From: JBGPIK01 sp041484845
GTDB lineage: Bacteria > Desulfobacterota > Binatia > UBA9968
Assembly (NCBI GenBank): GCA_041484845.1
Contig: JBGPIK010000010.1
Coordinates: 1 to 40,476 of the forward strand
DNA length: 40,476 nt
Direction of reading: 5' to 3'
Part shown: piece by piece, positions 1 through 9,007 of the stretch
Numbering within the stretch: the stretch's first letter is position 1
How the letters are laid out: every line of letters begins with the position of its first letter
Translations under genes and position numbers: made by a program
Notes under the pieces: generated by a model
Database searches by the model: none
Seen by the model: only the letters and a program-made list of their open reading frames with translations
What the model was told of the DNA's origin: nothing

Positions 1-327
1 GGGCGATGGGCCCCGGCGATGGATATTTTGGAAAGCCATGAGGCGTACATCATTCGCGCCGAACTTCCCGGGATGAAGAAGGAAGACATCAACGTCGAGC
101 TAAAAGACGGAACCCTCACGCTTTCCGGCGAGCGCAAGGCTGAGGAGTTAACCGAGGGCGTGGGATATCGCAGCGTAGAGCGGGTCAACGGAAAATTCGT
201 CCGCTCCGTGATTCTTCCGGAGACCGTGAATCGCGACGGAATCCAGGCCAGCTACAAAGATGGTGTACTGGAGATCCAGGTGCCCAAGGTTGAAAAGGTG
301 AAACCGCGCCAAATTACCGTGCATTGA
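1..327 (+). CDS. Small heat-shock protein (Hsp20 / alpha-crystallin family), 5' partial
   Basis: Hsp20 proteins are ATP-independent holdases that keep unfolding cytoplasmic proteins soluble. The frame is open from the first base of the window: the codons before the ATG at 19 read GRWAPA, and WAPAMDILES is the usual entry into the alpha-crystallin domain (family pattern W.P.vDi.E). The ATG at 19 is therefore an internal Met, and the true start lies upstream of the window. The domain is complete: the AYIIRAELPGMKKEDI strand region, the LTLSGER strand, and the closing YKDGVLEIQVPK motif (the G-V-L core). The short C-terminal tail VKPRQITVH carries an I-x-V-like element in place of the canonical I-x-I/V anchor. 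An intrinsic terminator follows, so this gene is separate from the kinase downstream. No link to the fluoride locus is visible. Confidence 0.93.
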   Translation, partial: GRWAPAMDILESHEAYIIRAELPGMKKEDINVELKDGTLTLSGERKAEELTEGVGYRSVERVNGKFVRSVILPETVNRDGIQASYKDGVLEIQVPKVEKVKPRQITVH

Positions 328-351
328 TCAACCTTGAAACAAATCGCGCGA

Positions 352-381
352 GAAAGGGGAAGGCCAGGCTTTCCCCTTTTT
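352..381 (+). terminator. Intrinsic terminator after the Hsp20 gene
   Basis: An inverted repeat, AAAGGGGAAG with CTTTCCCCTTT, sits 25 bases after the stop codon. Its loop is about six bases and it runs into a T-tract. The T-rich end is on the plus strand, so it ends the Hsp20 transcript. Confidence 0.8.
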
Positions 382-516
382 CGCCTCCGTCATTCCATGC
401 CACTCCCGCCGCCTCGAGCGCGTATCTGGATTTTTTTCGCAGTCGTGCTCATATCTGACATTGCAAGCCACATTCTGTTAATATAAGCGCGCTTTTTAGA
501 GATTGGCCTTCTCGAT

Positions 517-3165
517 ATGCTTTCTAAATTTTGCCTCTTTGGCTCAAGGCTTAATCGCCCTCGATCTCTTCGCTCCAATCTCATTCAGCTCGTTCTAGCG
601 GCTATTGTTCCGTTGCTCATTTTTTCGATTGCAATGGTCGTTCGCTTCGACCGAGACGAACGGGCAACCTTCCAGCGCGGCGCAATCGAGCGCACGCTCG
701 CGCTCCGGACCGCCATCGATACCGAGATTAAAAGCTCCATCACCACTTTGGAGGCCCTCGCCAGCTCGGAGGATTTGGACAAAGGCGATTTGCGCTCATT
801 TCACGATGAGGCGCTGCGTGTGGTCAAGACTCAGCCCCATTGGTTCACGATTCATCTGGCTTCGCCTACCGAACAAGAGGTGGTCAACGTGCGCCATCCT
901 TTCGGCACTGTGCTTCCGGCCATTCGGGAGCGCCCCAGCTTCGATGAAGTGCTACGGACGAAAAAGCCCGCCGTCGGCAACCTCTCCGACAACCAGAACA
1001 CCCGCCAGCTCGTGTTTGCCGTTCGCGTTCCCGTTATACGCGATGGCGTCATAAAGTCTGTGCTTAGCGCTACCGTTACGCCACAGGGGATGAGCAGGCT
1101 GCTTTCCACCCAACGGCTCCCCCGGGATTGGATCGGCGTAGTGCTCGACGGCAAAAGACGCTTTGTCGCGCGCACCGTAGAGCCAGAGAAAAACCTGGGT
1201 CAGCTCGCCTCTGCCAGCCTCCGTGCCGCTCTCGACCAGGCTTCCGAAGGGTGGTTTCACGACAGCACCAACGAAGGCAGTCCCGTTTATACGGCTTATA
1301 ACCGGTCTGGATTCAGTGGCTGGACCGTGGCCATTGGCATCCCCGTAGACGTCGTGGAAGCGCAATTCCGCCACTCGCTGCTTGTGGTTGTGTCTTTCGG
1401 CCTTCTGTTTTTAGCGCTAGGGACGGGGCTGGCATGGTTTCTGAGCAAGCGGACGGCCAAATCCATTAGAGCGCTTTCCGGCATGGCCGAAGATTTTGGA
1501 TCAGGCAAGAACCTGAGCACAACAAATTATTTCCCCAGCCGCGTTGCTGAGCTGGAAGTCGTGCGGGAAGCGTTTATCAACGCCGCCCGGCTTGTGCACG
1601 AGCGCTCAGAGGAACGTAATCGAGTAGAAACCGCATTGCGTGAAGTTAGCGAGCGATTGGAGTTGGCCCAAGAAGCGGGGGGACTCGGGAGCTTTGAGAG
1701 AAATCTGTTAACCGGCGAGACGAAGTGGTCAACCTCCCAAGAAAAGCTTTATGGCCTTTCGCCCGGAAGTTTCGGAAGAAAGTACGAAAACTGGAAACAG
1801 TTGGTGCATCCGGACGATCTTGCCGCCGTCGAAACCGCAGCGCACGCTTCTGCGGCTACGATGAGTCCGCTGGTTACCGAATTTCGCATCGTCCGCCCGG
1901 ATGGGGCGGTGCGCTGGATGGCGTCCCAGGCGCGAGTATTCCGCAATGAAAAAGGGATACCGTTCCTCCTGGTCGGCGTCAATATCGATATCACTGCGCG
2001 CAAAAAGGCCGAGGAGGCGCTCAAAGAGGCGGACCGTCGCAAAGATGAATTTCTAGCGATGCTCGGTCACGAGCTGCGCAACCCTCTCGGCATTATCAAC
2101 ACCGGCATCGAATTACTGCGTTGGGAAGCGCCACCCAATTCCACACTGACTGAGTTGCGCGAGATGATGGAGCGGCAAGTGGAGCATATGTCGCGCCTGC
2201 TCGACGACCTGCTCGACGTCTCGCGCATCAGCCGCGGCCAGATTCGTCTTAAAAAGGATCTCTGCGATCTTACTCAAACCGTGCGCGAGACGGCCGAAGA
2301 CTACCGCGCTCGGTTGGAAGGCAGCGGGCTCGAACTCGTCGTCAGTGTGCCCGATCGGCCGCTGTGGATCACGGGAGACCGCACCCGACTCGTGCAAATC
2401 ATAGAGAACCTGCTACAAAACGGTCACAAATTTACCGAAATCGGCGGACGAGTCATGGTGCAGCTTATCAAATCGTCGGATTCCGCCGCCGTTCTCACTA
2501 TTCAGGACACCGGCACAGGGATGGAGCGGGAAGTGCTGGCGCACGCCTTCGAGCCGTTCAGCCAATCGGATCATGGCCTTGATCGCCGCGGCGGCGGGCT
2601 CGGCTTGGGTTTGGCTCTGGTCAAAGGACTTGTCGAGCTGCACGGCGGCGAAGTAGCCGCGCACAGTGACGGCAGGGGTTGCGGCTCGGAGTTGGTGATT
2701 ACGCTGCCGCTTGCGCACCCTCCCGACCCCAAAGACAAAGTACAAGAAACGTCTACCCAAGACGGGTGGAGTTGCCGCATTCTGATAATCGAAGACAACG
2801 TCATCGGAGCCCGATCCATGCGCATGCTGCTCACGAGACTTGGGCACAGCGTGGAAGTGGCGCATTCCGGACCCGAAGGAATACAAGTGGCACGACGATT
2901 CCAGCCTGACATTGTGCTATGCGACATCGGCCTGCCGGACATGGACGGCTATGCAGTGGCCCGAGCACTGCGACAGGAATCTGAGCTCCACGACATTTAC
3001 ATGGTCGCGATGACCGGTTACGGACAGAGAGAAGACCAGCGCCGTTCAATCGAGGCAGGGTTCGACGTCCACCTCACCAAGCCCGTCGATCTAAAAACCC
3101 TCCGCCAAGTGCTCAGCCCGTCGATTCATCGAAAGCCTGGCAAGCCCGCGAATTATTCGATTTAA
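517..3165 (+). CDS. Hybrid sensor histidine kinase (membrane sensor - PAS - HisKA - HATPase - receiver)
   Basis: Membrane-bound two-component sensor of 882 residues. A first transmembrane helix (about 27-46) and a second (about 289-311) flank a roughly 240-residue extracytoplasmic region of dCache-like size. A HAMP-like linker and a PAS domain (about 380-505; LVHPDDLAAVE and a terminal DITARKKAEE) follow. The HisKA box contains HELRNPLG with the phosphoacceptor His518. The ATPase domain has its N box around Glu630-Asn631, the G1 motif DTGTGM and the glycine-rich GGGLGLGLALV. The C-terminal receiver domain has the acidic pair EDN and phosphoacceptor Asp803 in LCDIGLPDMDG. No DNA-binding output domain is present, and no partner regulator lies next to it. 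The gene converges on the last gene of the RS-F operon with about 70 bases between, and no strong terminator was seen there. The stimulus is unknown. Confidence 0.93.
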   Translation: MLSKFCLFGSRLNRPRSLRSNLIQLVLAAIVPLLIFSIAMVVRFDRDERATFQRGAIERTLALRTAIDTEIKSSITTLEALASSEDLDKGDLRSFHDEALRVVKTQPHWFTIHLASPTEQEVVNVRHPFGTVLPAIRERPSFDEVLRTKKPAVGNLSDNQNTRQLVFAVRVPVIRDGVIKSVLSATVTPQGMSRLLSTQRLPRDWIGVVLDGKRRFVARTVEPEKNLGQLASASLRAALDQASEGWFHDSTNEGSPVYTAYNRSGFSGWTVAIGIPVDVVEAQFRHSLLVVVSFGLLFLALGTGLAWFLSKRTAKSIRALSGMAEDFGSGKNLSTTNYFPSRVAELEVVREAFINAARLVHERSEERNRVETALREVSERLELAQEAGGLGSFERNLLTGETKWSTSQEKLYGLSPGSFGRKYENWKQLVHPDDLAAVETAAHASAATMSPLVTEFRIVRPDGAVRWMASQARVFRNEKGIPFLLVGVNIDITARKKAEEALKEADRRKDEFLAMLGHELRNPLGIINTGIELLRWEAPPNSTLTELREMMERQVEHMSRLLDDLLDVSRISRGQIRLKKDLCDLTQTVRETAEDYRARLEGSGLELVVSVPDRPLWITGDRTRLVQIIENLLQNGHKFTEIGGRVMVQLIKSSDSAAVLTIQDTGTGMEREVLAHAFEPFSQSDHGLDRRGGGLGLGLALVKGLVELHGGEVAAHSDGRGCGSELVITLPLAHPPDPKDKVQETSTQDGWSCRILIIEDNVIGARSMRMLLTRLGHSVEVAHSGPEGIQVARRFQPDIVLCDIGLPDMDGYAVARALRQESELHDIYMVAMTGYGQREDQRRSIEAGFDVHLTKPVDLKTLRQVLSPSIHRKPGKPANYSI

Positions 3166-3234
3166 ACAAACTTGATCGCGGACTTTTGCGGCAGAGCCGC
3201 TGCTCTCGTCGCCGTTGAATTTTCATACTCACGG

Positions 3235-4620
3235 TCAATCGGGGATAGAGTCCGTGGCTTCCGGCTCTTTAAGTTCCAAGACTTCAACGACAGGGGTGTT
3301 CCATTTGTCCCAGCCGAAAAGCTCAACCTTTGCTCCCACCTCGGGAAGTTTGTTCGCAGCCGAATCTTTAAAGCGGCACCATTGCTCTCTTCCGCCATCC
3401 ACCGTCAAACAAAAGAGTCCACTTTTCTCACGTTTTTCTTTTACACAGCCTGAAAGTAAAACGGCAATCCCGAATCTGCACCAAAGAAGTCTCAGGTAGA
3501 GATCCTCTGGGTTTTTTAAAGCTGTCAAGTTTCGGTTTTCGCTCAGTTGGTGGTCTTCGAGTATAAAGCCCCGATTGCGCTCTAAAAAAACAACGGTTTG
3601 CCGGGGGAGGCCAAGCCCGTAAAACAGAGAAAAACCTGCGGTATACAAAATGCGAAGGTGTGCAATGTCTTGGAGATCCTCAACGACAACCTCAAGCCTC
3701 GGAGGAGATTCACAGGATGCAAGCTGCTTCACTGCTTTGAAAAGATCAGCAGTAAGGGGTTGCCTGAGGTAGATGGCTATCTCCTTGGCGGATTTCATCG
3801 CAGCGGTTAATTCCCCCACCGTAAGTCGCTCAGAGCGGGAACGACCTTTGGATAGATCCACCGCTGACAATAAATCCCTCCCAGAATACTGCACAGCATC
3901 ATGTCTCATTTCATTGTTGAAGACACCCGGCTTTCCAGCTAAAAGCTCCATGGCGGTCCGCCAAGCGCTCGCTTCAGACGAAGTGATCTCATCGCGGAAC
4001 CGGTGATCCTGCTTGCGGATAAATTCATCGACGGTGTTTCTCAGCGATTGAACCTTTTCCAGCTGCAACCGCTCAAGGACGGGAAAATTCGCGTGATCAG
4101 AAAGGTCTTGCGCCATGCGGAAAAAATGCGGCAGGCAAATTCCGTCGGAGCTTTTGTAGGCCGACAAAAACTGTTCCTCTTCAATGAAATCCGCAAGTTC
4201 TCGCACGTAGTAGGATTCGCCTCGCGCGACATAAACACAAACTGGACAGGCCTTGCCTTTCATAAGGGAAGATAATCTTTTCATCGCGCCTTTAAGGGAA
4301 ATCTTCCAGATACGCCTCTTTTGCTCTTTATCGAGCGTAGCTTGTGTTAAGAGGTCGAATTTTCTCAGCAGGTCTGACGCAAGTATGGAGAAGCCAACTG
4401 TCGGAGCGCAAACAGGCGGCAAGGCGGAAATCTGCCAGGTGTGCCAGTTACAAAACCCGAAGGAATCCATCACTCCGAGCCTCGTAGGCACATCCAATAC
4501 CCGTTCATACATCAGGCTATCGAGGTGCCCGCGACCATCATCCACGACCAAGTGGCAGATCGGACAGCCGGGCTTCTCGAGCGCTTCCAGAAATACGAAG
4601 TAGCTCCGATCTTTGTTCAT
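3235..4620 (-). CDS. Cysteine-repeat protein (DUF6062-like), two C-x2-C...C-x2-H units, with a novel C-terminal domain
   Basis: Function unknown; 461 residues, cytoplasmic by sequence. Two units are visible: Cys19/Cys22 with Cys57/His60, and Cys125/Cys128 with Cys162/His165. Each is CP[IV]C, then about 33 residues of predicted helix, then GFCxxH or GICLPH. This spacing suits a tetrahedral metal site, probably zinc (inference). After the second unit comes EFIRKQDHRFRDE...AWRTAMELLAG, a helical tail that I recognise from DUF6062-type proteins. Residues about 240-461 form a separate domain I cannot assign; they begin near the GRDLLSAVD segment and end with a basic/beta-rich stretch. This is the last gene of the RS-F operon, 12 bases after the MFS gene. 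It belongs to the same family as the genes at 9008, 10874 and 12499. Confidence 0.75.
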   Translation of the reverse strand: MNKDRSYFVFLEALEKPGCPICHLVVDDGRGHLDSLMYERVLDVPTRLGVMDSFGFCNWHTWQISALPPVCAPTVGFSILASDLLRKFDLLTQATLDKEQKRRIWKISLKGAMKRLSSLMKGKACPVCVYVARGESYYVRELADFIEEEQFLSAYKSSDGICLPHFFRMAQDLSDHANFPVLERLQLEKVQSLRNTVDEFIRKQDHRFRDEITSSEASAWRTAMELLAGKPGVFNNEMRHDAVQYSGRDLLSAVDLSKGRSRSERLTVGELTAAMKSAKEIAIYLRQPLTADLFKAVKQLASCESPPRLEVVVEDLQDIAHLRILYTAGFSLFYGLGLPRQTVVFLERNRGFILEDHQLSENRNLTALKNPEDLYLRLLWCRFGIAVLLSGCVKEKREKSGLFCLTVDGGREQWCRFKDSAANKLPEVGAKVELFGWDKWNTPVVEVLELKEPEATDSIPD

Positions 4621-4632
4621 CTCATCGCGGGA

Positions 4633-5829
4633 TCATGCCTTTCGGGGCTTCTGTAGGATGTCACTTGGATTCTTTTTTACGAGAAGCAATATGGGGACTG
4701 CCGCAAGCTGGGCAATGACCGAGAAGGTGATTAAAGCAGGTAGCGCGACATCGTAGAGAATGCCCATGACAGCACTCCCTAAAAACCAAAACAGCCCGTA
4801 AGCCGCATTGAAAACCCCATACGCAGAGGCGCGTCTGTTCGCCGGAACCATCTCGGCAATAGCAGCTCTCATAACGGACTCCTGCGCGCCCATACCTACA
4901 CCCCATAAAGCCATTCCCAGCAGAGCAAAATGTCCACTCCCGAGGAAGACCAAAGGCGCAAAGAAAGCCGAGATGAGCGCAGCAAAAATAACAACAGAGA
5001 GGCCGATTCGATCAAACATGCGTCCGAACAAAAGCGCTGCCAGCGCATCCACGCCCATCGCCACAGCATAAAAAACTGGGATTGACGCATCGGAAACAAT
5101 GGAAGCCTTTTCGAAATGGTACGCAATCAACGGGAAATCGACATAGCCCGCTCCAATCAACGAGGCCGCAGCGACATAAAGCCAGAACTCCCGCGGGAAG
5201 CCCTTAGTTTCCAACTCCGGCAATATCGCCTCTAAATCCCGAGGACGGGGATAAGACAATCGTGTCACCAGAAGTATCGATAAGGCGAGAAGCGCCGGCA
5301 CGAGCAGCAAAGCGAAACTCGTCTGATAACTTCCTTTGAAATAAAGAACGGCAGTGACGAGGAGCGGACCGAGCACTGCGCCTACTTGATCCAGTGCCTC
5401 GTGTATTCCAAATCCCCAACCCCGTCCGAGCTCTTTGGTGGCATGGGAGAGCATGGCGTCACGGGGCGGATTGCGGATCGCTTTTCCCGCTCGCTCCGCA
5501 ATGATGAGGAGGGCAGCCATCTGCCAACTTCCGGCCAGCGCCAGAAGGGGCACAGCCAGCATATTAACGACATAGCCGAACAGCGTAATCGGCCAGTACC
5601 GTCCGGTCCGGTCGCTGATATAGCCGGAAACGAGTCGCAGGCCATAACCAACCAGCTCCCCGAATCCAGCAACGATTCCGACAATAGTCCCGCTGGCCCC
5701 GAGAACCGCAAGATAGGGCCCGGTGATACTCCGGGCTCCCTCATAAGTCATATCGGCGAAGAGGCTCACTACGCCGATCAGGACGACGAACTTCAGCGCC
5801 GACCCTTGTGAAACAACCACGTCATTCAT
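4633..5829 (-). CDS. Major facilitator superfamily transporter, copy 1
   Basis: A 398-residue, about 12-helix MFS permease of the inner membrane. The loop after helix 2 has a motif-A-like region (LRLVSGYISDRTGRYWP), and the second half repeats it as LFGRMFDRIGLS, as expected for the two-fold MFS repeat. Another marker is AERAGKAIRNPPRDAMLSHA. It is visibly homologous over its full length to the frameshifted copy at 19197-20418: both begin FADxTYEGARSxTGP and share the HEALDQ segment. The ATG overlaps the stop of the dynamin-like gene by four bases (ATGA), so the two are translationally coupled in the RS-F operon. Substrate unknown. The fluoride-regulated context suggests export of fluoride, a fluorinated or phosphorylated compound, or a compensating ion, but sequence alone cannot decide. 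Confidence 0.85.
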   Translation of the reverse strand: MNDVVVSQGSALKFVVLIGVVSLFADMTYEGARSITGPYLAVLGASGTIVGIVAGFGELVGYGLRLVSGYISDRTGRYWPITLFGYVVNMLAVPLLALAGSWQMAALLIIAERAGKAIRNPPRDAMLSHATKELGRGWGFGIHEALDQVGAVLGPLLVTAVLYFKGSYQTSFALLLVPALLALSILLVTRLSYPRPRDLEAILPELETKGFPREFWLYVAAASLIGAGYVDFPLIAYHFEKASIVSDASIPVFYAVAMGVDALAALLFGRMFDRIGLSVVIFAALISAFFAPLVFLGSGHFALLGMALWGVGMGAQESVMRAAIAEMVPANRRASAYGVFNAAYGLFWFLGSAVMGILYDVALPALITFSVIAQLAAVPILLLVKKNPSDILQKPRKA

Positions 5830-7661
5830 TCTTCCCCCCGTGACGTTGCAAGTTTTATGAGCGATTGTTCCGTCTCCGCCAACTCGGACTCCTTTGCCTG
5901 CAACCGCTGAAGCTCAGAGTCAACCGTTTCCAGATTTCCTTTACGTCGTAGGTGCGCCGATTGTATAGCGCCTCGTGTCGCTTCGATCGTTTTCTTGAGC
6001 TGTTCATCCAATTTCGAACCAAATCGGCGAAAGGCGTCGTCGAGGTTTCGAAGAGCGGCCCAGCGCACATTTTCAACGTTACGTACCGCAAGCGTTTCCG
6101 TGTCGGCGGCCAGGCGCTTTTGAATTCGCCTCTGACGAGCAACAGCGGGAAGAAAACGATCGAAAAACCCCTCAGGAACGGGGCTGATCACTGTACTCCA
6201 GTTATAAGTAACCCAATAGGGTTTATGGGTCCTTTCGAGCGCGTGGACGCTGTCTGGAGCGTGATACGGAACATCAAAAAGTTCCGCTGCCGTGCGGCGA
6301 ACGCTCTCCATGAGACGGTCTGCTCGCTCTTGATACGGTCTTAAAATCTCCTGAACCCGCGTGTCTGTGGCCTCTGATAACAATCTGAGTTTTCTTTCAA
6401 AGAAGACGGGAATTTCTTCTGCCAGAAGCTCCTGGGCCCTTTGCTCCATAAGGCCGAGGCTCTCAACGCCTTGCAGCGCATCACGAATCAAACCGTCTAA
6501 GTGGCTACGGGCCTGTTTCCTTGCCTCTTCGGCCTGCTCCTCCAAGAATTCCACTGTCCGCTTTCGGTCACCGGCCAGCAAGTCTCCTATGGTAATCCTC
6601 TCCCGCTCCCCTTCTTTTACCTTCTCGTCAAGAATCTGAATCCGCGTTTCCAGATCGTGTAGCGGCATTTCCAGCGAGCGGCACTGCAGGCGAATGTGCA
6701 TCATCGCATCAGCGACCACGTCAAGTGTTTTTCTCGCTAAAGCGACTTGTAAGGTTCGGGCCTTGTCTTTGCTCAAGAACTCTAGCAACCGCGTTTCCAG
6801 CGTTGCCACGCCGCTGGCTCGCCAAAGAGCTTCATCGTGACTTAACTTTGCCTGCAGACCGTGCCGCGCTGAAACACGGAAAACGTGGTCATTGCCGTCG
6901 AATCCCACAGACTCCCCTATGACCTTGCTTAAAAATTCAACCGCACGATTTCTCTCGTCCGCGTCTAAATAATCAACCTTGTTCATAATGAAGAAAAGCC
7001 GTGACACTTTGGAGTGGACAGCTTTCAGGAAATCGACTTCAACCTCGGTAATCGGAGGATCGGCGGAGACCACAAAGAGAGCAGCGTCGCACTGTGGCAG
7101 AAAGGCCAACGTAGCTTCTGTATTGTGTCGAAAAGTGGAACCTATCCCTGGCGTGTCGATCAGGACGACTCCCTGATTCAGAACGGAGGCGGTGTGTTCG
7201 ACTTCAACCCAGGAGACGGCGAGTTTGTTTTCCGGGTTGCGTTCTTCCGTCACGTAGTTGGTGAGGATTTCAACCGCTTCCCCGGAGGAGAGATCCGAAA
7301 ACTCTTGGCTCTTACCGTCCCGAAAATAGATACGAATAAGCCGGCTCGACCCGGCAGATAAAAACGTTGGAATCGAGGTCAGCGGCAACACTGAGGTGGG
7401 AAGCAATGGCTCGCCGATTAAAGCGTTGATCAGAGTGCTCTTGCCACGCTTGAATTGACCCAGCACAGCCAGGTGAAATCTGTCCGTGATGAGCCGTTCC
7501 TTCAGGTTGCGCAGTCGCTTGCCCCCGGCGAAAGAATCGGCGTTTAACTCATCCGTGAAATCTATAAGGCGGTTGAAAAGGCCCAGAAGCTCACTTCTTC
7601 CCGGAGTTCCGCCATGGGTGGGGTCATGTATCCCCGAGCGTTGCTGTAAGAGGGGCTCCAT
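5826..7661 (-). CDS. Dynamin-like GTPase, copy 1
   Basis: A large GTPase of the bacterial dynamin type (Dynamin_N), about 611 residues from the chosen ATG. G1 is GQFKRGKS (about residues 68-75), G2 is a Thr in the TSIPT segment, G3 is DTPG (169-172) and G4 is NKVD (227-230). The C-terminal half is long, helical and coiled-coil rich (ELQRLQAKESELAETEQSL at the end), as in the stalk of this family. A hydrophobic stretch around VISPVPEGFFDRFLP could be a membrane-insertion paddle (inference). The frame extends to a TTG at 7688. I prefer the ATG at 7661, preceded by GGTGA. Bacterial dynamins remodel or protect membranes. The gene lies between enolase and the MFS transporter in the RS-F operon, and a second copy sits directly behind RS-D. 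Confidence 0.87.
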   Translation of the reverse strand: MEPLLQQRSGIHDPTHGGTPGRSELLGLFNRLIDFTDELNADSFAGGKRLRNLKERLITDRFHLAVLGQFKRGKSTLINALIGEPLLPTSVLPLTSIPTFLSAGSSRLIRIYFRDGKSQEFSDLSSGEAVEILTNYVTEERNPENKLAVSWVEVEHTASVLNQGVVLIDTPGIGSTFRHNTEATLAFLPQCDAALFVVSADPPITEVEVDFLKAVHSKVSRLFFIMNKVDYLDADERNRAVEFLSKVIGESVGFDGNDHVFRVSARHGLQAKLSHDEALWRASGVATLETRLLEFLSKDKARTLQVALARKTLDVVADAMMHIRLQCRSLEMPLHDLETRIQILDEKVKEGERERITIGDLLAGDRKRTVEFLEEQAEEARKQARSHLDGLIRDALQGVESLGLMEQRAQELLAEEIPVFFERKLRLLSEATDTRVQEILRPYQERADRLMESVRRTAAELFDVPYHAPDSVHALERTHKPYWVTYNWSTVISPVPEGFFDRFLPAVARQRRIQKRLAADTETLAVRNVENVRWAALRNLDDAFRRFGSKLDEQLKKTIEATRGAIQSAHLRRKGNLETVDSELQRLQAKESELAETEQSLIKLATSRGEE

Positions 7662-7698
7662 AGGCGCATTCACCGATGAAATAAACAACGCGTTTAGA

Positions 7699-8970
7699 TT
7701 AGAATGGAGAGAGAAAGCGGGCCCTGTCTCCGAGTGTCTCTTCTATCTCCAGGAGCCGATTATACTTTGCCAGTCGCTCAGAACGGCATAGTGAGCCGGT
7801 CTTGATCTGCCCGGCATTTACGCCAACGGCTAGGTCCGCGATAAAATTGTCGTCGGTCTCGCCGGAGCGATGAGAGATCACGATCCGATAGTTTGCTTTG
7901 CGGGCCGTTTGGATGGCTTCAAGAGTTTCGGTGACGGTCCCGATCTGGTTGACTTTTATGAGGACGGCATTAGCAACTTTTTGCTCGATTCCCTTTTGGA
8001 TCAACTCAGGATTGGTTACAAAAATGTCGTCTCCAACCAGCTGAGCTTTCTTACCCAGAGCTTGCGTTAGTTTACTCCATCCGTTCCAATCGTCCTCAGC
8101 CAGTCCGTCCTCGATCGAAACGATCGGATATTTTTCCAGCCAAGCACGGTAAAGGGCGACCATGTCTTCAGCCGATTTCTTTTGCGCGCCGGACTTATCA
8201 ACGGAGTATTTACCAGCTTCAAAAAACTCGCTGGCAGCCGGGTCGAGCGCAAGAGCAATTTCCTTTCCCGCTCGATATCCCGCCTTCTCGATCGCTTCCA
8301 TGATAAGCTCTATAGCTTCCTCCCCCGATCTCACGTCGGGCGCGAAACCTCCCTCGTCTCCCACTCCCGACGAGTACCCCTTTTGCTTCAAAATTCCTTT
8401 GAGAGGTTGGAAGGTCTCACTCCCCATCCGCAGTGCTTCAGCAAAGGAAGGAGCGCCGTGGGGAACAATCATGAACTCCTGCATCTGAAGGCTGTTTTCC
8501 GCGTGTCTTCCGCCGTTGATAACGTTCATTTGCGGAACGGGCAAAAGGGTTGCGTCTTCACCGCCCAAATAGGAAAAAAGAGGGACTCCGGTCATAAAGG
8601 CTCCTGCTCTAGCCACAGCCATCGAAACCGCGACGATCGCATTAGCACCCAATCGACCTTTATTTCCGGTACCGTCAAGGTCAATAAGAATCTTATCGAT
8701 TTCCCGTTGATGAGTCGGATCCTGTCCGACCAGTGATCCCGCGATCTCATCGCGGACATTGCGCACGGCTTTCAAAACTCCCTTGCCAAAGTACCGTTTC
8801 GCATCGCCATCCCTAAGCTCGGACGCCTCGCGCTTTCCTGTAGAAGCGCCGGACGGAGCCGTAGCCCGTGCCACAAGTCCATTGTCCAAAATCACGTCCG
8901 CCTGAACGGTGGGAAAACCTCGGGAATCGAGAACCTCCCGCCCCTGAATTTTTTCAATCTTTGCTGTCAT
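7699..8970 (-). CDS. eno: Enolase (phosphopyruvate hydratase)
   Basis: Converts 2-phosphoglycerate to phosphoenolpyruvate in glycolysis; cytoplasmic and Mg-dependent. At 423 residues it is full length. The expected catalytic and metal residues are present: Ser43 in GAST, His156 in NGGRHAEN, Glu165 in QEFM, Glu206 in GDEGGFAP, metal ligands Asp243, Glu287 and Asp314, Lys339 in LIKVNQIG, His367 in ISHRSGETDD and Lys390. It should therefore be active. The family line NGG[ES]HADN reads NGGRHAEN here, a small difference beside the active-site His. Start: ATG at 8970 with AAGGAG upstream. It follows the cysteine-repeat gene by 37 bases in the RS-F operon. Enolase is the classic target of fluoride (fluoride-Mg-phosphate inhibition), so fluoride-induced expression makes physiological sense. 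Whether the genome has another enolase is not visible. Confidence 0.97.
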   Translation of the reverse strand: MTAKIEKIQGREVLDSRGFPTVQADVILDNGLVARATAPSGASTGKREASELRDGDAKRYFGKGVLKAVRNVRDEIAGSLVGQDPTHQREIDKILIDLDGTGNKGRLGANAIVAVSMAVARAGAFMTGVPLFSYLGGEDATLLPVPQMNVINGGRHAENSLQMQEFMIVPHGAPSFAEALRMGSETFQPLKGILKQKGYSSGVGDEGGFAPDVRSGEEAIELIMEAIEKAGYRAGKEIALALDPAASEFFEAGKYSVDKSGAQKKSAEDMVALYRAWLEKYPIVSIEDGLAEDDWNGWSKLTQALGKKAQLVGDDIFVTNPELIQKGIEQKVANAVLIKVNQIGTVTETLEAIQTARKANYRIVISHRSGETDDNFIADLAVGVNAGQIKTGSLCRSERLAKYNRLLEIEETLGDRARFLSPF

Positions 8971-9007
8971 TGCCTGTTACTCCTTTCGTGCGCAGCTGTG
9001 CTGTCGT

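Noticed and set aside
1..22. GGCGATGG repeats at the window start, resembling the P1 5' arm of the fluoride aptamer
   Set aside because: They are in-frame codons of the Hsp20 gene (GRWAPAM), and no joint, P3 or pseudoknot strand follows.
3166..3234. GCGGC/GCCGC mini-hairpin between the convergent kinase and cysteine-repeat genes as a shared terminator
   Set aside because: The stem is only five bases and there is no T-tract on either side.
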